This document shows positions 47,939-54,648 of a stretch of 54,648 nucleotides of DNA, piece after piece; the first letter of the stretch is position 1; every line of letters begins with the position of its first letter. Below the pieces are notes generated by a model. It did no database searches. It was not told where the DNA came from and saw only the letters and a list, made by a program, of their open reading frames with translations. The stretch is from positions 1-54,648 of the forward strand of contig DBPP01000003.1 in NCBI GenBank assembly GCA_002305575.1, given 5' to 3'. A program made the position numbers and the translations under genes. This DNA is from Ruminococcaceae bacterium UBA1417. GTDB taxonomy: Bacteria > Bacillota > Clostridia > Oscillospirales > Acutalibacteraceae.

Positions 47939-49849
47939 TCAATCGAGCTCGAGCGCGCCGGTGTACAGGCGGTAATAGGTGCCCTTGCGCGCGATAAGTT
48001 CGTCATGTGTGCCACGCTCAATGATCCGGCCGTGATCCAGAACCATAATAGCGTCGGAATTCTGGACGGTGGACAGTCGGTGCGCGATGACGAACACCGT
48101 GCGATTGGTCATCAGCGCGTCCATACCCCGTTGCACAATGGCTTCTGTACGCGTGTCAATCGAGCTTGTCGCTTCGTCCAGCACCATGACAGGCGGATCG
48201 GCCACGGCGGCGCGAGCAATCGAAAGCAGCTGGCGTTGGCCCTGCGAAAGATTCGCGCCGTTTCCGGTCAGCGGCGTATCGTAGCCCTGCGGGAGACGTG
48301 TGATGAAATCGTGCGCGCCGGCCAGCTGTGCCGCTGCAATACATTCTTCGTCGCAGGCGTCCAGCCGACCATAGCGGATGTTGTCCATCACCGTGCCGGT
48401 GAACAGATTGGTATCCTGTAGCACCATGCCGAGGCTGCGGCGCAGATCGGCCTTTTTGATCTTGTTGATGTTGATACCGTCGTAGCGGATCTTGCCATCC
48501 GCGATGTCGTAAAACCGGTTGATCAGGTTGGTGATTGTCGTTTTGCCTGCACCGGTGGAGCCGACAAACGCAACTTTCTGTCCCGGCTTCGCATAGAGCG
48601 AAACGTCATGCAGCACGGTTTTCTCCGGCGTATAGCCAAAGTCAACGTTGAACATGCGCACGTCACCGGCCAGTCGCGTATACGTCACTGTACCGTCCGC
48701 ATGCGGATGCTTCCATGCCCAGACGTTCGTGCGTTCCTCGCATTCTACGAGCGTGCCGTCCGCCTTCTCGACGGCGTTGACCAGCGTGACATAGCCTTCA
48801 TCGACCTCCGGTTCTTCGTCGATCAGATCAAAGATACGCTGCGTGCCGGCCAGGCCCATGATGACGGAGTTCAGCTGGTTGGAAACCTGGCTGATGTTTC
48901 CCGAAAACTGTTTTGTCATATTCAGGAAGGGGACGACAATGCTGATGCTGAAGGCCAGACCGGAAATGCTGACGTTTTGAGCATGGCTCAGCAGGAAGAC
49001 GCCGCCCATGATGGCGACAAATACGTACAGCACGTTGCCGATGTTGTTCAGGATCGGCATGAGCATGTTGGCGTAACGGTTGGCCTTTTCCGCGTCGGCA
49101 AAGAGCGCGTCGTTGATCGCATCGAAATCGGCCTTCGTTTCTTCCTCATGGCAGAATACCTTGACGACCTTCTGGCCGTTCATCAGCTCTTCTACATAGC
49201 CCTCGGTGCGGCCGATGGCCTGCTGCTGACGGACGAAGTACCGGGCGGAGTTGCCGCCGATTTTGCGCACGACGAAAATCATAAACACAACGCCGAGCAA
49301 AACCATCAGCGTCATCCACAGGCTGTAGTACAGCATGATGGCCAGAACCGTGATGACCGTCACCGTCGAGATGATCAGCTGCGGCATGCTTTGGGAGATC
49401 ATCTGGCGCAGCGTATCGATGTCGTTCGTATAATAGCTCATGACATCGCCGTGGTTGTGCGTATCAAAGTATTTGATTGGCAGGTCCTGCATGCCGTTGA
49501 ACATTTTTTCGCGCATCTTCGCCAGAGAGCCTTGTGTGATCACCGCCATCAGCTGTGTGTAGATGAAACCGGCGAGAAGACTCAGCCCATAGAAAATGGC
49601 CAGAAGAACCACAAGGCCGAGAATGTCGGCGGATACGCTGGCCCAATCTCCGGTCTGCCAGCTCTGTTCGACAGCCGCAATGACGTTCTGCATGAAAATG
49701 GAGGGAATCGAGCTGATGATCGCGTTGAGAAGGATACAAAGGAGCGTGATCGGCAACAAAACAGGGTAGAAGCTGAACAGCATCCGAATCAGACGCAACA
49801 GTACGGTCTTTCTGGAGCCGGTGCTCTTCTTTTCACTCTTATTTTTCAT
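47939..49849 (-). CDS. ABC exporter subunit with a canonical ATPase site (BmrD/TM288-like half)
   Basis: About 636 residues; ATG at 49849 with AGGTGG upstream, or GTG at 49861. Six membrane helices form a type I exporter domain, followed by an ATPase domain. The latter has Walker A FVGSTGAGKTTITNLI, Q-loop MVLQDTNLF, signature LSQGQRQLLSIARA, Walker B VMVLDEATSSID with catalytic Glu, and H-loop VIAHRLSTV. All key residues are present, unlike in its partner encoded just upstream. The pair should form a heterodimeric multidrug-type or lipid exporter. The substrate is unknown. Confidence 0.9.
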   Translation of the reverse strand: MKNKSEKKSTGSRKTVLLRLIRMLFSFYPVLLPITLLCILLNAIISSIPSIFMQNVIAAVEQSWQTGDWASVSADILGLVVLLAIFYGLSLLAGFIYTQLMAVITQGSLAKMREKMFNGMQDLPIKYFDTHNHGDVMSYYTNDIDTLRQMISQSMPQLIISTVTVITVLAIMLYYSLWMTLMVLLGVVFMIFVVRKIGGNSARYFVRQQQAIGRTEGYVEELMNGQKVVKVFCHEEETKADFDAINDALFADAEKANRYANMLMPILNNIGNVLYVFVAIMGGVFLLSHAQNVSISGLAFSISIVVPFLNMTKQFSGNISQVSNQLNSVIMGLAGTQRIFDLIDEEPEVDEGYVTLVNAVEKADGTLVECEERTNVWAWKHPHADGTVTYTRLAGDVRMFNVDFGYTPEKTVLHDVSLYAKPGQKVAFVGSTGAGKTTITNLINRFYDIADGKIRYDGININKIKKADLRRSLGMVLQDTNLFTGTVMDNIRYGRLDACDEECIAAAQLAGAHDFITRLPQGYDTPLTGNGANLSQGQRQLLSIARAAVADPPVMVLDEATSSIDTRTEAIVQRGMDALMTNRTVFVIAHRLSTVQNSDAIMVLDHGRIIERGTHDELIARKGTYYRLYTGALELD

Positions 49850-51587
49850 CGCTGTTTCCACCTACCTTATTCTGCGAGGTGTAGACCTCGCGGTAAATCT
49901 CGCTGGATTGCATGAGCTCTTCATGTGTGCCCATGGCGCTGATACTGCCGCCGTCCATCACGATGATGCGGTCGGCATCCTGCACGGAGGCGATGCGCTG
50001 TGCGATAATGATCTTCGTGGTCTCGGGAATAAATTCCCGGAAGGCCTTGCGGATCAGTGCGTCGGTGCGCGTATCCACCGCGCTCGTCGAGTCGTCCAGA
50101 ATCAGGATCTTCGGCTTTTTAAGCAGGGCGCGTGCGATGCACAGGCGCTGCTTCTGTCCACCGGAGACGTTGCTGCCGCCCTGTTCAATGTGTGTATCGT
50201 AACCGTAGGGGAACTGCTGGATGAATTCATCCGCCTGCGCAAGCCGGCAGGCTTCCACCAGCTCTTCGTCTGTGGCGTCCTTGTTGCCCCAGCGCAGATT
50301 CTCCTTGATGGTGCCGGAGAAAAGCTCGTTTTTTTGCAGCACGACGGCTACGGCATTGCGCAGCGCCGTAAGATCATAATCGCGAACATCCACGCCGCCC
50401 ACTTTCACGTGGCCAACCGTGGTATCGTACAGACGCGGGATGAGCTGAATCAGGCTGGATTTGGAAGAACCCGTCCCACCGATCACACCGATGATTTCGC
50501 CCGAGCGAATATGAATATTGATGTTGGAAAGCGCCATTTTTGTTGCGCGTTTCGAGTACCGGAAGCTGACGTTTTCAAAATCGATGGAGCCGTCGCGCAC
50601 GGTGGTCACAGCGTTCTCCGGGCTTTGAATGGTACTTTCCTCACTCAGCACTTCAACAATACGCTCCGCGGATTCAGCGGCCATTGTGACCATCACGAAA
50701 ACCATGGAGAGCATCATCAAGCTCATGAGGATCTGGAAGCTGTAGGTCAGCAGGGAAGACATCTGGCCGACATCGAGATCCAGTCCGCGCGAGGTGATGA
50801 CGGTATACGAACCGAAGGCGAGCACAAAGACCATAACGCCGTAAACGCAGAACTGCATCAGCGGATTGTTAATGGCCAGAATGCGTTCGGCCTTGGTGAA
50901 ATCCGCCCGGACGTCCTCAGCGGCAGCGTTAAACTTCTTTTTTTCGTAGTCCTCGCGCACATACGATTTGACGACGCGCATGCCGCGGATATTTTCCTGA
51001 ATGGAGCTGTTGAGCGCGTCGTATTTTTTAAATACGCGCCGGAACAGCGGCATGGTTTTGCGGATGACAAAAAACAAACCGAGGCCGAGAATCGGGATGG
51101 TTAAAAGGAAGATCAGCGCCATTTTTCCGCCCATGATCACACCCATCGTGAAGGAGAAAATCAACATGAGCGGGCAGCGGATCGCTGTGCGAATGATCAT
51201 CATATAGGCTATCTGCACGTTGGTGATGTCTGTTGTCAGTCGGGTGACAAGGCTGGAAACAGAAAAGCGATCGATGTTTTCGAAGGAATACCCTTGGATT
51301 TTATAGAACATATCCTTGCGCAGATTGCGCGCAAAGCCGCAACTTGCCGTGGCGCAGGCAGAACCTGCAAGCGCGCCGAAAGTCAAGGAGAGTGCGGCCA
51401 TGACGATCAGAACGGCGCCGTAGCCGAGCAAAACCTGCATGGAGCATCCGTCTTTGATCTCGTTTACAAGGTTGGCGATGAGAAATGGAATGATGCATTC
51501 CATGATGACCTCACCGGTCACAAGCACCGGCGTGAGCAGAGAGGGCTTTTTGTATTCCCTTATGCTCTTAGCCAAAGTTTTGATCAT
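49839..51587 (-). CDS. ABC exporter subunit with a degenerate ATPase site (BmrC/TM287-like half)
   Basis: This 582-residue half-transporter is the first gene of the minus-strand pair and overlaps the next gene by 11-23 bases. Membrane helices (LTPVLVTGEVIMECIIPFLI, AVLIVMAALSLTFGALAG and others) precede the ATPase domain. Walker A is GGTGSSKSSL instead of GxxGxGKS. Walker B reads ILILDDSTSAVD, with Asp replacing the catalytic Glu, and the H-loop histidine is Gln (IIIAQRIASV). The signature NVSGGQKQRLCIARA is intact. This matches the degenerate subunit of heterodimeric ABC exporters. GGAATG precedes its start on the minus strand. Confidence 0.9.
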   Translation of the reverse strand: MIKTLAKSIREYKKPSLLTPVLVTGEVIMECIIPFLIANLVNEIKDGCSMQVLLGYGAVLIVMAALSLTFGALAGSACATASCGFARNLRKDMFYKIQGYSFENIDRFSVSSLVTRLTTDITNVQIAYMMIIRTAIRCPLMLIFSFTMGVIMGGKMALIFLLTIPILGLGLFFVIRKTMPLFRRVFKKYDALNSSIQENIRGMRVVKSYVREDYEKKKFNAAAEDVRADFTKAERILAINNPLMQFCVYGVMVFVLAFGSYTVITSRGLDLDVGQMSSLLTYSFQILMSLMMLSMVFVMVTMAAESAERIVEVLSEESTIQSPENAVTTVRDGSIDFENVSFRYSKRATKMALSNINIHIRSGEIIGVIGGTGSSKSSLIQLIPRLYDTTVGHVKVGGVDVRDYDLTALRNAVAVVLQKNELFSGTIKENLRWGNKDATDEELVEACRLAQADEFIQQFPYGYDTHIEQGGSNVSGGQKQRLCIARALLKKPKILILDDSTSAVDTRTDALIRKAFREFIPETTKIIIAQRIASVQDADRIIVMDGGSISAMGTHEELMQSSEIYREVYTSQNKVGGNSDEK

Positions 51588-51880
51588 AAAAACATTCCTT
51601 TCCTAAATGTAATGTATTTGGGAGAGCAGAGCAGCTCCCGCCAGGCTGTGTATTACGGAAAGACGCCGCCTGGTAAGAACAATTTTACGACGAAAAAATA
51701 TTTAAATCAATAATATATGGGAAGTTTTTTGGCGAAATTTACTTTTCGTAGCTTTATCCAACTTGCGGTGGAGTTTAGAGGAAAACTGAAAACAAAACCC
51801 AATAAATTTGTTGCAGTTTGGAACAAAGTTAGTCGCTTAACTAATAGAACACGCCGGATGAAAATTTGAAATGAAACCGA
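51588..51880. other. AT-rich divergent intergenic region
   Basis: Between the divergent ABC exporter genes and the radical SAM operon lie about 290 bases with no open frame of note. A palindrome-free T/A-rich stretch (51670-51730) and repeated ACTAA/TTAACTAA motifs (about 51828-51846) are seen. The minus-strand promoter must lie here, but no -35/-10 pair was clear enough to call. Confidence 0.5.
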
Positions 51881-51881
51881 G

Positions 51882-51910
51882 TTGTACAGGCGGGGAAAGT
51901 GTGCTATAAT
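51882..51910 (+). promoter_or_regulatory. Promoter of the radical SAM operon
   Basis: TTGTAC (51882-51887), 17 bases, TATAAT (51905-51910). Confidence 0.82.
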
Positions 51911-51913
51911 AAC

Positions 51914-51957
51914 CTAGCGGTTGAGCAAACCGCTAGAATTCCGCTTGGCAAAGCCAA
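51914..51957 (+). promoter_or_regulatory. Two hairpins at the start of the radical SAM leader
   Basis: CTAGCGGTT and AACCGCTAG (51914-51936) are perfect nine-base arms right at the expected transcription start, followed by TTGGC-AAA-GCCAA (about 51943-51955). A 5'-terminal hairpin may stabilise the mRNA. The role is unknown. Confidence 0.5.
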
Positions 51958-51978
51958 AAGCGCAATGGAGGAGATCCT

Positions 51979-53829
51979 ATGGAACTGAGCCAGAAGCTGG
52001 ACCACATTTTGCCCAAGGTGCAAAAGCCGGGGCGTTATGTTGGCGGCGAGCTCAATTCGGTCGTGAAAAACAAGGCGAATGTGGATGTGCGTTTTGCGTT
52101 CTGTTTCCCAGATACGTATGAAATCGGCATGTCCCATCTCGGCATCAAGATTTTGTATTCGCTGCTGAATCGCGTCGAATACATTTGGTGTGAACGCGTT
52201 TTCGCACCGTGGGTAGATATGGAACAGGCCATGCTTGAAAATGAGATTCCGCTTTATGCGCTCGAAAGTGGGGATCCAGTCAGCGATTTTGATTTCATTG
52301 GCTTTACACTTCAGTATGAATTGAGCTATACGAATATTTTGAACATGCTGAAGCTTTCGGGGGTGCCGCTTCGGTGCAGCGAACGTACGACGCTCAAAAA
52401 CATTGTTGTGGCTGGCGGTCCGTGCGCATGCAATCCCGAGCCGCTCACCGACTTTATCGATATTTTTTTCCTCGGGGATGGCGAAGAAGTCGATCTCGAA
52501 GTGATCGAACTGTACCGTCGCTGTCGCGACCAGAACAAGACGAAAGCCGAATTCCTGCGGGAAGCGGCGCAGATCGAGGGGGTCTATGTACCGGCGCTCT
52601 ACGACGTCGAATACAACGAGGACGGTACGGTAAAGCGATATATCCCGAAAGACGGCGCGCCGGCGACGGTCCGCAAACGCGTTGTGAATGACGTGGACAA
52701 CATGTATTTTCCCGAGACCTTTGTCGTGCCGTTTCTCGATATTGTTCACGATCGCGCCGTTGTGGAGGTGTTGCGCGGCTGTATTCGCGGCTGCCGCTTC
52801 TGCCAGGCCGGTTTCTTGTATCGCCCATTCCGCGAGAAGAGCGTGGAGACCATCAACCGACAGGCGAAAAGCCTGTGTGAAACAACCGGCTACGATGAGA
52901 TTTCGCTTTCGTCGCTCAGCACGAGCGATTACGGTTGCCTGTTCGAACTGCTCGACACACTGCATACCTGGACGGAGGACGAGCGCGTCAGCGTGTCGCT
53001 GCCTTCGCTTCGCGTCGATAATTTTTCTACCGAATTGACGGACAAGATCGCCTCGGTTCGCAAAAGCGGGCTGACATTTGCCCCCGAAGCTGGTACCCAG
53101 CGGCTGCGCGATGTCATCAACAAAAATGTACGTGAGGAAGAACTGAAAAACACCGTGTCCATCGCTTTCGAGAACGGGTGGACTAAGGTAAAGCTGTATT
53201 TCATGATTGGTTTGCCAACGGAAACCGACGAGGATGTTCTCGGCATCACGCAACTTGGCCAGCGGGTCATCGATTGGTACTACGAGACGGAAAACCGGGA
53301 AAAGGGCAAGCGGCCGGCGGTAACGGTCAGCGCGGCAGCCTTTGTGCCGAAACCTTTCACGCCGTTCCAGTGGTTCGGTCAGGATACGATGGATACGCTC
53401 GAGCGCAAGCAGAAGCTGCTGAAATCGTCCGTCACGTCGCGCAAGCTGACGGTCCATTACCACGGTGCGGAGACAAGCTTCCTCGAAGCAGTTTTTGCGC
53501 GCGGAGATAGAAAGCTGAATGCGGTTTTGCTGGAAGCGAACCGCCGCGGCTTGCGCTTCGACGGTTGGTCCGATTGCTTCGATTTTGACGCCTGGATGCA
53601 GATCTTTGTCGACCTCGGAATTGATCCGGCGTTTTACGCCAACCGCCAGCGCAGCTTCGACGAGGTGCTTCCATGGGATCACCTCGATTACGGCATCCGA
53701 AAGTCGTTCCTCGTAGAGGAATGCAAACGTGCCTATGCGGCGCAGACCACGCCGAACTGCCGTGAAAAATGCTCGAACTGCGGTGCGGCTTGCTTTAAGG
53801 GAGGGCTTTGTGTTGAGAAAAGATGTTAG
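51979..53829 (+). CDS. B12-binding-domain radical SAM protein (TIGR03960-like)
   Basis: This 616-residue protein starts at ATG 51979 after ATGGAGGAGATCC. The N-terminal cobalamin-binding-like domain (NVDVRFAFCFPDTYEIGMSH, LGIKILYSLLNR) precedes the radical SAM barrel. Its cluster motif is CIRGCRFCQAG (Cys268, Cys272, Cys275), and further conserved stretches are YDEISLSSLSTSDYG and TFAPEAGTQRLRDVINKN. Cys-rich text ends the protein (NCREKCSNCGAACFKGG). This arrangement and the fused or adjacent DUF2344 partner define TIGR03960. The family's substrate is unproven; genomic linkage to RNase G and rplU suggests an RNA or ribosome role. Confidence 0.9.
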   Translation: MELSQKLDHILPKVQKPGRYVGGELNSVVKNKANVDVRFAFCFPDTYEIGMSHLGIKILYSLLNRVEYIWCERVFAPWVDMEQAMLENEIPLYALESGDPVSDFDFIGFTLQYELSYTNILNMLKLSGVPLRCSERTTLKNIVVAGGPCACNPEPLTDFIDIFFLGDGEEVDLEVIELYRRCRDQNKTKAEFLREAAQIEGVYVPALYDVEYNEDGTVKRYIPKDGAPATVRKRVVNDVDNMYFPETFVVPFLDIVHDRAVVEVLRGCIRGCRFCQAGFLYRPFREKSVETINRQAKSLCETTGYDEISLSSLSTSDYGCLFELLDTLHTWTEDERVSVSLPSLRVDNFSTELTDKIASVRKSGLTFAPEAGTQRLRDVINKNVREEELKNTVSIAFENGWTKVKLYFMIGLPTETDEDVLGITQLGQRVIDWYYETENREKGKRPAVTVSAAAFVPKPFTPFQWFGQDTMDTLERKQKLLKSSVTSRKLTVHYHGAETSFLEAVFARGDRKLNAVLLEANRRGLRFDGWSDCFDFDAWMQIFVDLGIDPAFYANRQRSFDEVLPWDHLDYGIRKSFLVEECKRAYAAQTTPNCREKCSNCGAACFKGGLCVEKRC

Positions 53830-54466
53830 GGTGTGGTTTTCGAAGACCGGCACAGCTCGGTATATTTCGCATCTCGACCTGAATCGCTGCATGGCCCGCG
53901 CTTTTCACAAGGCCAAGCTGCCGCTTTGGTATACGGAGGGCTTTAATCCGCATGTGTTCCTGACCTTTGCAGCACCGCTTTCACTGGGCTTTGAGGGATG
54001 GCACGAATCGATGGATATCCGCCTGATTGAAGAAATCCCGTACCCAGAGTTGATCGAAAGGCTGAACGCCGGGCTGCCGCGCGACATTCGCGTCTATGCG
54101 GTGACGGAACCGGAAATGAAGGGGAACGATGTCGCAAACGCCGAATATGTTCTGCGCGTCGAAACAGAAGATCCGGAAGCTCTGTATCAGGCACTGCTTG
54201 GCGTGCTTGCCCTGCCGGAACTGCCGGTGCAGAAGCACACGAAAAAAGGTGAGCGCACCGTGGACATCCGCCCATATTTTGCAAATATGGATTTTAAGGT
54301 GTCCGACGGCTGCCTCGCGATGACGGTTCGCCTCCCGGCCGGTAATCAGGGCGGCATTAACCCCACGCTGTTTCTTGACGCCGCAGAAAAGGAGCTTGGC
54401 TGTGCGCTGTACGCGCGCGTGGAACGCACAGGGCTGTTTGACAACCAGTTCCGACCTTTCCGATAA
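53813..54466 (+). CDS. TIGR03936/DUF2344 radical-SAM-associated protein
   Basis: About 217 residues, starting at TTG 53813 (or GTG 53810) behind AAGGGAGGG and overlapping the radical SAM gene by 17 bases. It begins RKDVRVWFSKTGTARYISHL with DLNRCMARAFHKAKLPLWYT, EGFNPHVFLTFAAPLSLGFE, the DUF2344 signature. In many bacteria the two domains are fused in one protein; here they are separate and coupled. It probably forms a complex with the upstream enzyme. Confidence 0.9.
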   Translation: MRKDVRVWFSKTGTARYISHLDLNRCMARAFHKAKLPLWYTEGFNPHVFLTFAAPLSLGFEGWHESMDIRLIEEIPYPELIERLNAGLPRDIRVYAVTEPEMKGNDVANAEYVLRVETEDPEALYQALLGVLALPELPVQKHTKKGERTVDIRPYFANMDFKVSDGCLAMTVRLPAGNQGGINPTLFLDAAEKELGCALYARVERTGLFDNQFRPFR

Positions 54467-54511
54467 ACTCGACGAATATGACAGCAATCGTATTCAAATA
54501 AGGAGGAACCT

Positions 54512-54580
54512 GTGTGTTTGAACCGTTCCAGATTGTTTAAACAGGACCCAAAATCCCCTGTACAGGTATATTGGATTTAG
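54512..54580 (+). CDS. Possible 22-codon small open frame
   Basis: AAGGAGG (54500-54506) is an ideal ribosome site. GTG 54512 opens a 22-codon frame (starting MCLNRSRLFKQDPK) that stops at TAG 54578-54580, right at the next hairpin. A GTG two bases later opens only 8 codons. Such a strong ribosome site without a real gene may mark a peptide gene or the remains of a deleted one. Confidence 0.25.
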   Translation: MCLNRSRLFKQDPKSPVQVYWI

Positions 54581-54619
54581 CAGGCGTGGCGCAGCGTCAA
54601 CGGCGCCACGCCTGCTTTG
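54579..54619 (+). terminator. Strong stem-loop near the window end
   Basis: AGCAGGCGTGGCGC (54579-54592) pairs perfectly with GCGCCACGCCTGCT (54603-54616). Only TTT follows, so it is either a terminator with a short T-tract or a structured leader element for the next gene outside the window (rplU would be usual here). Confidence 0.6.
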
Positions 54620-54648
54620 CGTTAGTACGCTTTAGCGCAACGACAACC

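Noticed and set aside
48608..51104. Long plus-strand open frames under the ABC exporter genes
   Set aside because: They are the antisense of two clear ABC transporter genes; their His/Asp-rich text and lack of start signals mark them as shadows.

Overview
The window looks like the chromosome of a spore-forming, fairly GC-rich Clostridia-type Firmicute, perhaps an Oscillospirales/ruminococcal lineage (inference). The evidence is strong Shine-Dalgarno sites, sigma-A promoters of the TTGACA-17-TATAAT type, spore genes (spoVM, a sipL-like gene, spoIVA, a spoIVFB-like protease, ytfJ) and the conserved order yicC-remA-gmk-rpoZ-priA-def-fmt-rsmB-rlmN-prpC-prkC-rsgA-thiN. No rRNA, IS element, prophage or CRISPR array was seen. 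One tRNA is present.

Layout. (1) 1-6.8 kb is an accessory island of displaced Rhs/YD-repeat toxin cassettes. It holds at least five eroded toxin or Rhs-core fragments, each followed by an apparently intact putative immunity gene, with related spacers in front of two of them. (2) 7.3-9.6 kb is an arsenic operon (arsR, ArsP-type permease, small thioredoxin, arsC) behind a textbook promoter and operator. (3) 9.7-15.9 kb is a polyamine operon: arginine-decarboxylase-family enzyme, spermidine synthase, agmatinase, carboxynorspermidine synthase and carboxynorspermidine decarboxylase. It sits behind a ~390-nt leader with its own promoter, a compact multi-helix RNA domain and an intrinsic terminator just before the first start codon. 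This is the best candidate in the window for an undescribed regulatory system. (4) 16.0-17.6 kb holds tRNA-Leu(GAG), a gene-poor stretch and a decayed secreted-protein gene with a structured leader. (5) 17.6-24.6 kb is a sugar-type ABC importer (lipoprotein, two permeases, an unknown membrane protein, no ATPase), then an AraC regulator fused to a GH39-like domain that seems to lack its acid/base residue. (6) 24.6-47.9 kb is core genome. It starts with convergent rpmB and then runs through an M50 protease, scpAB, ytfJ, dacF, rluB, the yicC-to-thiN series and a spore-envelope cluster. (7) 47.9-51.6 kb is a minus-strand heterodimeric ABC exporter with one degenerate nucleotide site. (8) 51.9-54.5 kb is a B12-binding radical SAM pair (TIGR03960/TIGR03936-like).

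How the genes work together. The polyamine enzymes could convert arginine to agmatine, putrescine and then spermidine by two alternative aminopropyl/carboxyaminopropyl routes. The ars genes reduce arsenate and export arsenicals. SpoVM, the SipL-like protein and SpoIVA are the three known parts of the spore basement layer and lie within 3.3 kb, followed by a sigma-K-activation type protease. All functions are inferred from sequence features read by eye. No database search was possible.
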